From NCBI GenBank assembly GCA_964641665.1, contig CAZXKO010000080.1, forward strand, positions 1 through 64,000: 64,000 nt of DNA, in the 5' to 3' direction. Position 1 is the first letter of the stretch, and every line of letters starts with the position of its first letter. Made by a program: the position numbers and the translations under genes. A model generated the notes under the pieces. That model ran no database searches. It was given only the letters and a program-made list of their open reading frames with translations, and was not told where the DNA came from. Shown in pieces: positions 56,488-64,000 of the stretch. Source of the stretch: Gp1-AA133 sp964641665 (GTDB lineage: Bacteria > Acidobacteriota > Terriglobia > Terriglobales > Acidobacteriaceae).

Positions 56488-57978
56488 ATGAACTTTTCCC
56501 GACGCGGCTTCTTGAAAATGGCGGGCGTGGCAACTGGCGGCGCGCTGCTTCCGAGGATCGCTGAACAGGCTGCAGCTTCGGGCCCGACGAACTCCGCACC
56601 GCAAGAGGAAGGCGCCGATTACACGATCAGAATCGGCGCGAGCCCAGTCGAGATCGCGTCCAAGCGCATCGTCTCTACCATCACTTACAACGGGCAATTC
56701 CCTGGGCCGTTGCTTCGGTTCAAGGAAGGGCAGCCGGTCACCGTCGACATCCACAACGACACCGATACGCCGGAACAACTTCACTGGCATGGGCAGACGG
56801 TACCGATTGAGGTAGACGGCGCGGCCGAGGAAGGCACGCCTTACATTACCGCGCGCGGCCAGCGGCGGATTACGTTCACTCCCGGGCCGGCGGGACTGCG
56901 GTTCTATCACACACACAACCGGGCCGGCGCTGACCTTGCTGCGGGTCAGTACAGCGGGCAGGTAGGGCCGGTGTACATCGAGCCGAAGGAGAATGCGGGG
57001 AGGTATGACCGCGAGGTGTTTCTGGTTCTGAAGGAATTTGAGCCGACCCTCAGCCGGGGCGGCGACATGGATATGGACTTCCTGTCGCCCTCGACGAAGG
57101 GGAAGGCGCTGGAGGAACAAGGCGAGTCGGCGATGAAGGCGTCGCTGGCGAAGGGGATGCCGCACGGGTTTGAGGTCGGGTACGGCTCGTTCACCATCAA
57201 CGGGCGGATGCTGGGGCACGGCGAGCCGATCCGCGTGAAGCAAGGGGAACGCGTCTTGTTTCATGTTCTAAATGGAAGCGCTACGGAAATTCGCAGCCTG
57301 GCGCTGCCGGGGCACACGTTTCGGGTGGTGGCGCTCGATGGAAATCCCGTGCCCAATCCCGCCACGGTTCCGGTGCTGTGGCTGGGGACGGCGGAACGTA
57401 TCTCAGCGATCGTGGAGATGAACCATCCCGGCGTGTGGATCATGGGCGATCTTGCGGATGACGACCGCCACCATGGGATGGGGATCGTGGTCGAGTACGC
57501 GGGCAGCAAGGGGAAGGCACAATGGGCGCCGCCGCCGCGGTCGCGTTGGGACTACACGCGCTTTGCGAAAGCTGGGGCGACGGCCGCGGTGCCGGACGAG
57601 ACCTTCGAAATGTTGTTCGTGAAAGAGAACGCCGCCGAGGAAGGGTTCAACCGTTGGACGATTAACGGTGTGTCGTTTCCGATGAATCGCAGGATGGTAC
57701 CGGCGGCTTTTCACCTTAAACAAGGCAAGCGCTATCGCATTCGCATGCGCAACGCCAGCGACGATATTCATCCCATTCATCTGCACCGGCACAGCTTTGA
57801 ACTCACGAGCCTGGCTCGGAAGGCCTGTGCGGGAGTTTTCAAAGACGTGGTGATGCTGGGGGGCTACCAGGAGTCGGCGATTGATTTTGTGGCCGACAAT
57901 CCGGGACTGACGCTGTTTCACTGTCACCAGCAGCTGCACATGGATTACGGGTTCATGACGCTGTTTGACTACGTCTGA
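56488..57978 (+). CDS. Multicopper oxidase (laccase-like), Tat-exported
   Basis: 496 residues. The Tat signal is SRRGFLKMAGVATGGALL. Three cupredoxin domains carry the copper motifs: HWHGQ and FYHTHN (trinuclear site), HPIHLHRH, and LFHCHQQLHMDYGF, which supplies the T1 Cys and His residues. The axial T1 position is Phe rather than Met, as in high-potential laccases. Phenol or metal oxidation is the probable activity. ATG 56488 begins the signal; an upstream GTG at 56467 would add seven residues. Divergent from the antiporter. Confidence 0.92.
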   Translation: MNFSRRGFLKMAGVATGGALLPRIAEQAAASGPTNSAPQEEGADYTIRIGASPVEIASKRIVSTITYNGQFPGPLLRFKEGQPVTVDIHNDTDTPEQLHWHGQTVPIEVDGAAEEGTPYITARGQRRITFTPGPAGLRFYHTHNRAGADLAAGQYSGQVGPVYIEPKENAGRYDREVFLVLKEFEPTLSRGGDMDMDFLSPSTKGKALEEQGESAMKASLAKGMPHGFEVGYGSFTINGRMLGHGEPIRVKQGERVLFHVLNGSATEIRSLALPGHTFRVVALDGNPVPNPATVPVLWLGTAERISAIVEMNHPGVWIMGDLADDDRHHGMGIVVEYAGSKGKAQWAPPPRSRWDYTRFAKAGATAAVPDETFEMLFVKENAAEEGFNRWTINGVSFPMNRRMVPAAFHLKQGKRYRIRMRNASDDIHPIHLHRHSFELTSLARKACAGVFKDVVMLGGYQESAIDFVADNPGLTLFHCHQQLHMDYGFMTLFDYV

Positions 57979-58234
57979 GGGCTTGCCAAGAAATTGGGAT
58001 TCGTGGCCCGCATCGACTGGATAGCCCGGGGAAAAGATCCTCGTGCGAAACAGGGACGGGAAGGGCACGAGTTCACTCGTGCCGCCAAGACCTTGAAAGT
58101 ACGTTGCGCTTTATCTCCTGAGGTTGGCTTTGCGCTGGCGGACAGCGCTTTTCCGCAAGCTGCGAAGGCGTATGTCCCCGAATTCCGGGGTAGAGGCGGG
58201 GCTTGCCCCGACTCAGACGCGGCGAGCCGCGTCT
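57979..58234. repeat. Composite repeat block after the oxidase gene
   Basis: Contains GGCACGAGT-TC-ACTCGTGCC (58063-58082), a perfect hairpin, followed by about 100 bases resembling a dispersed element. Two further hairpins are CGGGGC-TT-GCCCCG (about 58197-58210) and AGACGCGGC-GA-GCCGCGTCT (about 58215-58234). The last abuts the stop codon of the DUF2071 gene. The open frame 57994-58257 is repeat sequence. Confidence 0.6.
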
Positions 58235-59047
58235 CTACGCCAGAGTCGCGCGCGTGAGGGGCCAGATCAGCACATCGAGGCGGCGCGCGAAGTGCAAGAG
58301 TGGTGGAGTATACGGCAGCGCGATGTTCGCCGCGGCAGCCATGGTGTTGATTTCGATCTCGGCGCGGGCATCCTGCAGGGGCCATTGCACGTGATGAATC
58401 TCGCCGCGATGTACGTTCCCTCGGTGGACGGTGTAGAGGCAATAGCGTTCGGTCAGCCAGCGCTCGATCGTTCTCGGCTGCCGAAGTTGTAGCGAGGCGG
58501 ACGGACCATAGCGTCCGCGGAACTCGGCGTTAGCACGACTACGCCTTGAAGAGTAGACGACTTCCTCGCCCGATGCTTCCGCGTTCATGCTCGCATGGAA
58601 GTAGGGCAAATGATAAAGCGCGCGGGCGGTGAAGACGGCCGGCAGGCTGGCCGCGTCGAGGCTGAAGAAATACACTCCCGGCTTTCCGCCGAAGGTCACG
58701 TAGGTGCGAACGTTCAGCTCCGGAAAGCGGGAGAGCCCGGGGATCGCAGGTAGTCCGCGTGCCCGCACGCCGCTCATCCAGAAAGGCACCACTCCAACCC
58801 AAGCCTGGCGATCAAACGTGTCCAAATCCAGTTGCTGCGGGACGAGGGGACGCATCACCTCGATCGGAATGGGCCAGTGCGCGAAGAGCAGGTCGCGCCA
58901 GGTCTGCGCCATCACCCAGGGACCCGCGGGCAGCGGCCAGGGGCGATGGGAGACCGAGTGCAGGGCGAGGTGCATGAGGGTTGACCCGATTGTAGAGGGC
59001 AGGGGCCAGCCATGAGTGAATTGAGCGTTATGGGAATCTAACGACAA
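58235..59047 (-). CDS. YqjF/DUF2071-family protein
   Basis: 270 residues. HRPWPLPAGPWVMAQTWRDLLFAHWPIPIEVMRPLVPQQLDLDTFDRQAWVGVVPFWMSGVRARGLPAIPG is the DUF2071 signature, continuing with FPELNVRTYVTFGGKPGVYFFSLDA. The acetoacetate-decarboxylase-like fold is expected, but no catalytic Lys assignment can be made. ATG 58975 (MHLALHSVSHRPW) may be the true start. It is alone on the minus strand. Confidence 0.87.
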   Translation of the reverse strand: MSLDSHNAQFTHGWPLPSTIGSTLMHLALHSVSHRPWPLPAGPWVMAQTWRDLLFAHWPIPIEVMRPLVPQQLDLDTFDRQAWVGVVPFWMSGVRARGLPAIPGLSRFPELNVRTYVTFGGKPGVYFFSLDAASLPAVFTARALYHLPYFHASMNAEASGEEVVYSSRRSRANAEFRGRYGPSASLQLRQPRTIERWLTERYCLYTVHRGNVHRGEIHHVQWPLQDARAEIEINTMAAAANIALPYTPPLLHFARRLDVLIWPLTRATLA

Positions 59048-60012
59048 CTATGGCTTAGAATGAGCCCCTGTTTTTCGTAATGCTTCCCGCACCAGCTGGC
59101 ACACTTCGTAGTGTCCCTTCTCGCCACGATCACACGATTCACTCTCGACAGTGTTTCCATGCTTGTTTTTGAAGGTAGGATCTGCGCCCGCTGTCAGCAA
59201 TTTCTCGGCGACAAGCGGATTACCCGCAGCAGCCATTAAAGCGCCCTCATTGACCTTGGCCTTCGGATCGGCCCCGGCATCGATCAAAGTTGTACCATTT
59301 CCCCGTCCGGGCGGGTCTGAGCTGCAAGTTCCAAGGCCGTCCCGCCATTGACCTCTGTTGCATTCACATCTGCGCCTCGGCCCAGTAATGCTTTCGCGAT
59401 CCGCACGTCACAGTACCACGCTGCTTGCAGAACTACCGTATCCCGTCCATCGCCAGCGACGTTAGGGTCCGCACCTGCTGCTAAAAGCTCCTCAGCGAAA
59501 TCTGTCCGATGATTACGAACGGCTTGAATGACCGGAAGACTCCTATCCTCATCCCAAACGTTAAGCTTCACTCCAGAGCGGACAATTTTCCGAGCTTCGT
59601 CGATTTTGCCTTGGCGAATGGCTTCGGCTAAGGACATCCGTTGCGGGTCCGGTACCTGAGCCCGAATGGCCTCGAACTGCAACGGACCCGGATAAAATGC
59701 GCGGTTGATCACATGCGGTTTTTCCACGAAATGGAAGTATCCGACAAACGAACCGTAGACGCTTCCATAGCCAGAAGACATGATCGGGCCGAAAACGTCG
59801 TGCTCATCCTCAGGCTTGCAGTACAGCCATACGTACGCTTGCCCATGAATAAGTTGTCCGTCGAATTGTCGAGCGTGCGAAGCCAGATCCAAGACCGTGA
59901 CCTTCGCAGGATTGTTAGCAGGCGATTCCTGACACACTGACGATTCACATAGCAGACCAACCAACGACGCAGCAACCAGCAGACGGGCTATCGCCCCAGT
60001 CCGTACGCTCAT
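59048..60012 (-). pseudogene. Exported ankyrin-repeat protein, split by a one-base frameshift
   Basis: From ATG 60012 the protein has a signal peptide (AIARLLVAASLVGLLCESSVC), a unique domain (about 30-130) and ankyrin repeats (SLPVIQAVRNHRTDFAEELLAAGADPN, TVVLQAAWYCDVRIAKALLGRGADVN, TALELAAQTRPDGEMVQL). It then meets TGA at 59284. The next repeat continues in another frame (LIDAGADPKAKVNEGALMAAAGN to 59048). One missing T in CTTTG explains the break. The TGA overlaps a TTG, so coupled re-initiation is possible, but a mutation or sequencing error is simpler. Confidence 0.75.
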
Positions 60013-60122
60013 CAGTTCCTCCCTCTCGTGAACCGCCGCATTACCGGAACGGTCATGCAGAAGGATCTTGCCGATCATAAATGGCGTCAATAGCGATTAC
60101 ACCAACTGAGAATTAGGCCCTG

Positions 60123-60557
60123 TCACGCAAGCTTCGCCGCTACGCCCTTAAATCCAGCCGCGAACACATCATTACCGATCTGCGCGATCAGCGCGTCACG
60201 GTCGGCACCCACCACTTCGAAGTCGGCCCACCATTCCGCAAAGGTCCGGTTGCCCTCGGTGACCCGGTGTAGCCTTACTCCTGCCACATAGTTGCGAACG
60301 GGCAGGGTGCCTTCGATGATTTCGTAGGTGAACACATAGTTGAGATCATCGAGGCAAAGCAGGACTTCCCGCACGAAGCCTTCGCCGAGCGTCAAACGGC
60401 GAATGCATCCGACCTGGTCGCTGGGGAGGCCGCCCTCAATTTCGCTTTTCTTGATACCGGAATGATAGGACGGCATGTCGTTGTAGTCGCGCATGACGGC
60501 CCAGACTCTTTCGATGGGGGCGTCGATCACGTCGCTGATGTAGACGGTGTTGGGCAT
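60123..60557 (-). CDS. SRPBCC (polyketide cyclase/START-like) family protein
   Basis: 144 residues. TVYISDVIDAPIERVWAVMRDYNDMPSYHSGI is the typical START-like opening, GCIRRLTLGEGFVREVLLCLDDLNYVFTYEII and the closing helix GNDVFAAGFKGVAA complete the fold. It follows the TIM-barrel gene by 15 bases, so the three genes 62659-60123 look like one operon; it may bind a ligand related to theirs. No catalytic residues can be named. Confidence 0.85.
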   Translation of the reverse strand: MPNTVYISDVIDAPIERVWAVMRDYNDMPSYHSGIKKSEIEGGLPSDQVGCIRRLTLGEGFVREVLLCLDDLNYVFTYEIIEGTLPVRNYVAGVRLHRVTEGNRTFAEWWADFEVVGADRDALIAQIGNDVFAAGFKGVAAKLA

Positions 60558-60572
60558 ATTTTTCCTCTGGCG

Positions 60573-61403
60573 CTAGAAGGTGATTTGCTTGAAGTCGTGC
60601 GTTTGCCGGGTGATGGCTTTCTCGGTGGGCAGGCGCTCCATCGAACTTGCGCCGTAAAAGCCGTGACAGTGGCGGGTTTTGCCCAACACCCAGGCCGCAT
60701 CGGCGGGCTCGGCAATCGGCCCGCCATGGCACACGACGATCATGTCGCTACGAACATCGAGCGCGGCCTGAGCGATGGCATCGATGCGCGGGACGCATGC
60801 GTCGAGCGTGAGCGCCGTCTCCGCGCCGATCGCGCCGCCGCTGGTAAGGCCCATGTGGGCCACCAGGATGTCGGCCCCGGCCCGCGCCATGGTTTCCGCT
60901 TGCTGCGGATCGAAGACATAGGGCGTCGTGAAAAGATCCTTGTCGTGCGCCAGGCGGATCATCTCCACTTCCTGGGCGTAGCTCATTCCGGTTTCTTCAA
61001 GGTTCTGGCGAAAGACGCCATCGATCAAGCCGACCGTGGGGAAATTCTGCACGCCGGAAAAGCCGGCAGCCGCGACCTCGTCGAGAAAAGAATCGAACAC
61101 GCAGAAGGGATCGGTGCCGTTGACGCCTGCGAGTACCGGGGTCTTCTGGACAACGGGCAAAACTTCCTTCGCCATTTCCATCACGACGTCGTTGGCATTG
61201 CCGTAGGCCAACAGGCCCGAGAGCGACCCTCGGCCTGCCATGCGATAGCGGCCGGAATTGTAGATTACGATCAGGTCGATGCCGCCGGCTTCCTCGCACT
61301 TCGCCGACAGACCTGTTCCTGCACCGCCGCCGACGATGGGCTTGCGCTCGCGAACCATCTGCTGGAATTTCGACACCAACTCCCGGCGCGAAAAACGAGG
61401 CAT
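60573..61403 (-). CDS. TIM-barrel PEP hydrolase/Tm-1 C-domain-like protein
   Basis: 276 residues. RERKPIVGGGAGTGLSAKCEEAGGIDLIVIYNSGRYRMAGRGSLSGLLAYGNAN opens a TIM barrel of the phosphoenolpyruvate hydrolase-like family. ADILVAHMGLTSGGAIGA and VCHGGPIAEPADAAWVL are further signatures. The homologous domain forms the C-terminal half of the tomato Tm-1 protein. 26 bases separate it from the gene for the N-terminal half. Biochemical activity in bacteria is not settled. Confidence 0.88.
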   Translation of the reverse strand: MPRFSRRELVSKFQQMVRERKPIVGGGAGTGLSAKCEEAGGIDLIVIYNSGRYRMAGRGSLSGLLAYGNANDVVMEMAKEVLPVVQKTPVLAGVNGTDPFCVFDSFLDEVAAAGFSGVQNFPTVGLIDGVFRQNLEETGMSYAQEVEMIRLAHDKDLFTTPYVFDPQQAETMARAGADILVAHMGLTSGGAIGAETALTLDACVPRIDAIAQAALDVRSDMIVVCHGGPIAEPADAAWVLGKTRHCHGFYGASSMERLPTEKAITRQTHDFKQITF

Positions 61404-61429
61404 GTTTGCCTTCCCTTAACAAAAGTCGT

Positions 61430-62659
61430 TCATTGACGGGCGATCTTCAAGAACTCTTCGACCGCGGCCTGAGCGAATTGCGGATCGTTGATGTGGTAAG
61501 GCAGCCGCATCAACTTTCTGCGCGCGGTCTCGCGGAGCTCGGACCCGAGCGTATCGAACAACGCCGCATCGGCGGCGGGATCCCAGAACGCCTGGCCGGA
61601 CGCGTCCAGCGCTGAGACTCCGCCCATCGGCAACAGAAATCTCATCTCGCCCTCGCACTGATTGAGCCGTTCGGCGATCCAGCGGGCCTGACGGATGTTT
61701 TCCTCGACCGTGGTACGCATCAGTGTGATCTGCGGATTATGAGGATACAGCTTGCGCCCACGATAGTGCTGCGGAATGGTCTCGGGCGCTCCAAAATTCA
61801 CCATGTCGAGCGCACCGCACGAGCCAACGTAGGGGGCGCGCGTGCGCGCCACTGCACCGAAGCGGTCGTCGGTACAGGCCAGCACGCCGCCGAAAAGATG
61901 GTCGCAGACTTCGGTGGTGGTGATGTCGAGGATGCCGCCGATGAGGCCGTCGTCGAGCAACTTCTCCATGGACTGGCCGCCGGTGCCGGTGGCGTGAAAC
62001 ACGAGGCAATCAAAGCGAGGGGAAAGCAATCCCACGATCTGCAGCACGCACGGCGTCGTGACACCGAACATGGTCAACCCCAGGGCCGGGCGGTCCTGCT
62101 CGGGCCACGGAACAGGATGCAGCATCATGCCGGCGAGGGCGTTCGCGGCGTTTCCCAGGACGCGGCGTGAAATCCGGTTCAGGCCCGCCACGTCGGTGAC
62201 GGAGTAGACCATGGTGATATCCGAAGAGCCGACATATCCCGCCACGTTGCCCGATGCCATGGTCGAAACCATCACTTTGGGAACGCCGATGGGCAGGGCG
62301 CGCATGGCCCGCGTGACCATTGCCGTGCCACCGGAGCCGCCGACACCCAGCAATCCGCCGAGATCGTCGCGCGTTTTGACGAAGCGCTCGAACCCATCGG
62401 TCATGGCCGCAATCGCGGCTCCGCGGTCGCCACAGAAGACGGCTTCCGCGCCTTGCGGATGGTGGGCTGCGATCTCGGCGGCCGATATATGCCGACGAGC
62501 CGCTGATTGAAGGGCAGGAGCGGCATTGGGCGTTTTCGTCGAAAGGTCGGCCACGGTGACGGGCAGTCCGGCCGCTTCGAGCAAAGCGGCGACATATTCT
62601 GTTTCGTCGAGTTTGGTGTCGAGGGTTGCGGCCACCCAGGCGCGCTTTTGCGTGGACAT
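61430..62659 (-). CDS. Tm-1-like (UPF0261) ATP-binding protein
   Basis: 409 residues. It opens KRAWVAATLDTKLDETEYVAALLEAAG and has GLLGVGGSGGTAMVTRAMRALPIGVPKVMVSTMASGNVAGYVGSSDITMVYSVTDVAGLNRISRRVL, the nucleotide-binding core of the UPF0261 family, and HATGTGGQSMEKLLDDGLIGGILDITTTEVCDHLFGGV. It corresponds to the N-terminal half of plant Tm-1. First gene of a three-gene unit; ATG 62659 chosen over 62707. Confidence 0.9.
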   Translation of the reverse strand: MSTQKRAWVAATLDTKLDETEYVAALLEAAGLPVTVADLSTKTPNAAPALQSAARRHISAAEIAAHHPQGAEAVFCGDRGAAIAAMTDGFERFVKTRDDLGGLLGVGGSGGTAMVTRAMRALPIGVPKVMVSTMASGNVAGYVGSSDITMVYSVTDVAGLNRISRRVLGNAANALAGMMLHPVPWPEQDRPALGLTMFGVTTPCVLQIVGLLSPRFDCLVFHATGTGGQSMEKLLDDGLIGGILDITTTEVCDHLFGGVLACTDDRFGAVARTRAPYVGSCGALDMVNFGAPETIPQHYRGRKLYPHNPQITLMRTTVEENIRQARWIAERLNQCEGEMRFLLPMGGVSALDASGQAFWDPAADAALFDTLGSELRETARRKLMRLPYHINDPQFAQAAVEEFLKIARQ

Positions 62660-62739
62660 GCGATCCACTCCGCGGGGAAAACTACCAAGTCCGCGCGGAT
62701 TGTTCAATCGGGAAGAAACGCTCGAGGGGGAGCTTGGGC

Positions 62740-63585
62740 TTAAAGCGCCGGAACCTGGCTCGCGGTCTGCGTGGCCGTCGCGGGAACGGGCTGGTAGTCG
62801 CGGTGGACGATGTCGACGATGGTGCGCCCCACGATGCGGGCCTTGGCTTCCGAGTGCATGTGGATCGGCAAGGTGAACGACTGCACGTCGGCAAAGTCCT
62901 GCAGGAATTCGATGTGCTTCACGAAGAAGGAAGGCGACTTCACGACGCTGCCTTCGGCACGCACGAGCGTTCCGGTGTGGGCGTCGAGGTAGACGCGGCC
63001 CTTGAACAGTCCGGGGCGCTTCTTGTGCGGTTTGACCTGGTAGACGTGCACCAGGCGATCCTGCACATGGCTCGCGCCTTTGTAGCTGAACTTGTAGTTG
63101 GCCATGCTGATAGCGGTCTGGGCCGGGTCGTCTTTCTGCACATGGTCGACTTCGGACTGCAGCAGGCGCGTGATGACGTTGCTCTTCACAAAGCCGTCGC
63201 CGGTGAAGTGTACGGGCGTGAATTGCAGAGTGTGGGGCGCCTCGAACTTGCGCTGCAGTTCGAATTCTCCCTGCTGGGAAGTTTCGGGCAGTTCCGCACG
63301 AATGACAGTGACTGCGGAATAAGCGGCGAGTTGGGCGGATTGCTGCGCGGTCCGGTACTGGTAGGTCGCCAGCGCGAGCTCAGGGGACATCACAGGCAGG
63401 ACGGGAGAGCCGTTCAGCATGGCCGTCGCCTGGCCCTCAGCAGCAAGCAGGATCGTCGGCGACAAGTCCCCCGGGGCCGCCGCCGATACGCTCGGCCCGC
63501 TTCCGGGGAACATCGCCTGTGCAAAACCCTCTCTGGGCCAACAAAACCCGAGGAGAAAGACTATGAGAGTAGCGCGTCGCATCAA
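62740..63585 (-). CDS. Exported hypothetical protein (LolA-like fold possible)
   Basis: 281 residues with a signal peptide (MMRRATLIVFLLGFCWPREGFAQ). The mature part has long beta-strand patterns, HTLQFTPVHFTGDGFVKSNVITRLLQSE and LFKGRVYLDAHTGTLVRAEGSVVKSPSFFVKHIEFLQDF, which recall outer-membrane lipoprotein carrier-like proteins. It ends with an Ala/Thr/Pro tail. No firm family. It is 80 bases upstream of the Tm-1-like gene on the same strand and may share its transcript. Confidence 0.7.
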   Translation of the reverse strand: MMRRATLIVFLLGFCWPREGFAQAMFPGSGPSVSAAAPGDLSPTILLAAEGQATAMLNGSPVLPVMSPELALATYQYRTAQQSAQLAAYSAVTVIRAELPETSQQGEFELQRKFEAPHTLQFTPVHFTGDGFVKSNVITRLLQSEVDHVQKDDPAQTAISMANYKFSYKGASHVQDRLVHVYQVKPHKKRPGLFKGRVYLDAHTGTLVRAEGSVVKSPSFFVKHIEFLQDFADVQSFTLPIHMHSEAKARIVGRTIVDIVHRDYQPVPATATQTASQVPAL

Positions 63586-63829
63586 TAAAATTGATTACTA
63601 GTTTATATAGGATTCAGCTCGTTCTGAAAAGAAGCAAAAAGAAATAACTGCTTTTAAAAGCGATCTTGCGGATCATTTTCGTGAATGCTGCGAAATCGTG
63701 AAGTCTGCGCGGCGCCAGCCAGATGCGCGCGAAAGTTCACCAAGTGATAACGATCTGCAAGCAAACACAGCCAAGCGACAAGGTTCGATTGCGCAACCGC
63801 AGCCAGCCGGATACCATTCCAGCACTCAC
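63586..63829. other. Divergent control region before the partial gene at 63830
   Basis: AT-richer than the surroundings (TTATATAGGATTCAG, GAAAAGAAGCAAAAAGAAAT). GCTTTTAAAAGC (63651-63662) is a short palindrome. No promoter can be assigned with confidence and no frame is coding-like. Confidence 0.35.
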
Positions 63830-64000
63830 ATGTCTGAAGTGATGACGAAACCAGAGCCCACCACCAAGTCCCCCTCTCGCGGCGATGCTCCTGCAGTGGA
63901 AGTGTATGCCGTATACGGTGTCGAGCCAGAAGTCCAGGCCTACGCCATGGCGAAGTATTCGCGCTCGGCGCTTTCCATGAAGGAGTCGCTGAAGGAAATC
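63830..64000 (+). CDS. thyX: Probable flavin-dependent thymidylate synthase, N-terminal part
   Basis: The first 57 codons, cut by the window end: MSEVMTKPEPTTKSPSRGDA, then VEVYAVYGVEPEVQAYAMAK and YSRSALSMKESLKEI. The VYAVxGVxPEVxAYAMAKYSRS block resembles the start of long ThyX-like proteins of Acidobacteria, as far as I recall. The diagnostic RHRxxSxNExSxRY motif would lie beyond the window, so the call is tentative. No ribosome site is obvious. Confidence 0.5.
   Translation, partial: MSEVMTKPEPTTKSPSRGDAPAVEVYAVYGVEPEVQAYAMAKYSRSALSMKESLKEI

Noticed and set aside
56080..57264. 394-codon open frame on the minus strand
   Set aside because: Antisense to the multicopper oxidase, overlapping the antiporter start; no coherent protein features.
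57994..58257. 87-codon open frame after the oxidase
   Set aside because: Entirely within a multi-hairpin repeat block.
1..64000. CRISPR arrays, transposase genes, prophage genes
   Set aside because: No regularly spaced direct repeats with unique spacers, and no transposase or phage proteins among the frames.

Overview
This window is a GC-rich (about 60%) bacterial chromosome segment. Its gene content and intergenic repeats point to an acidobacterium of the Terriglobia/Koribacter type. Pointers are the ispE - tRNA-Gln - prs - rplY - pth - rpsF - rpsR - rplI order, an ECF sigma / HEAT anti-sigma / DUF4097 / PDZ operon, many small secreted or membrane proteins of acidobacterial type, and dozens of short palindromic intergenic repeats. 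The taxonomic call is inference; no rRNA is present.

Layout. 1-140: 3' end of a group II intron (domains V and VI). 245-6269: three MEP-pathway genes (ispD, ispF, ispE) with a peptidase C26-type amidotransferase, a tRNA-like element and small membrane proteins between them. 6356-10440: tRNA-Gln, prs, rplY, pth and the rpsF-rpsR-rplI ribosomal cluster. 10778-15166: a four-gene envelope-stress-like operon (ECF sigma factor, zinc-binding anti-sigma with HEAT repeats, DUF4097 beta-repeat protein, twin-PDZ protein) closed by a strong terminator. 15388-25815: GAF-GAF-GGDEF cyclase, recG, a cNMP-binding protein, lipA, a secreted protein behind a sigma54-type promoter, a PIN-TRAM protein and a quinone reductase. 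25899-30297: a cysteine-biosynthesis cluster of the CysO/CysM/Mec type (MoeZ-like activator with rhodanese, MoaD-like sulfur carrier, JAMM protease, PLP synthase), with a short reading frame of seven Cys codons just upstream of moeZ. 31698-34156: dtd, two tandem acyl carrier proteins and fabF. 34515-46138: PilZ, DUF374 acyltransferase, a broken DinB gene, an APC permease, MGMT, OmpA-like protein, M20 peptidase, methyltransferase, TPR protein and a dGTPase-like gene. 46291-57978: large TPR protein, purH, XRE regulator, dienelactone hydrolase, GNAT, fabG, a Kef/CPA2-type antiporter and a Tat-exported multicopper oxidase. 58235-64000: DUF2071 protein, a frameshifted ankyrin gene, a Tm-1-like / TIM-barrel / SRPBCC gene trio, a secreted protein, and the start of a probable thyX.

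The most interesting signals are (i) the poly-cysteine mini-ORF between cysO and moeZ, which looks like a cysteine-sensing leader peptide inside a cysteine-synthesis locus; (ii) the two halves of the plant virus-resistance protein Tm-1 encoded as adjacent genes; (iii) several classes of dispersed intergenic repeats, including hairpins built from iterated 8-12 nt words, some of which supply the ends of coding sequences; and (iv) a hairpin array inserted in frame in ispE. No CRISPR array, insertion sequence transposase or prophage was seen.
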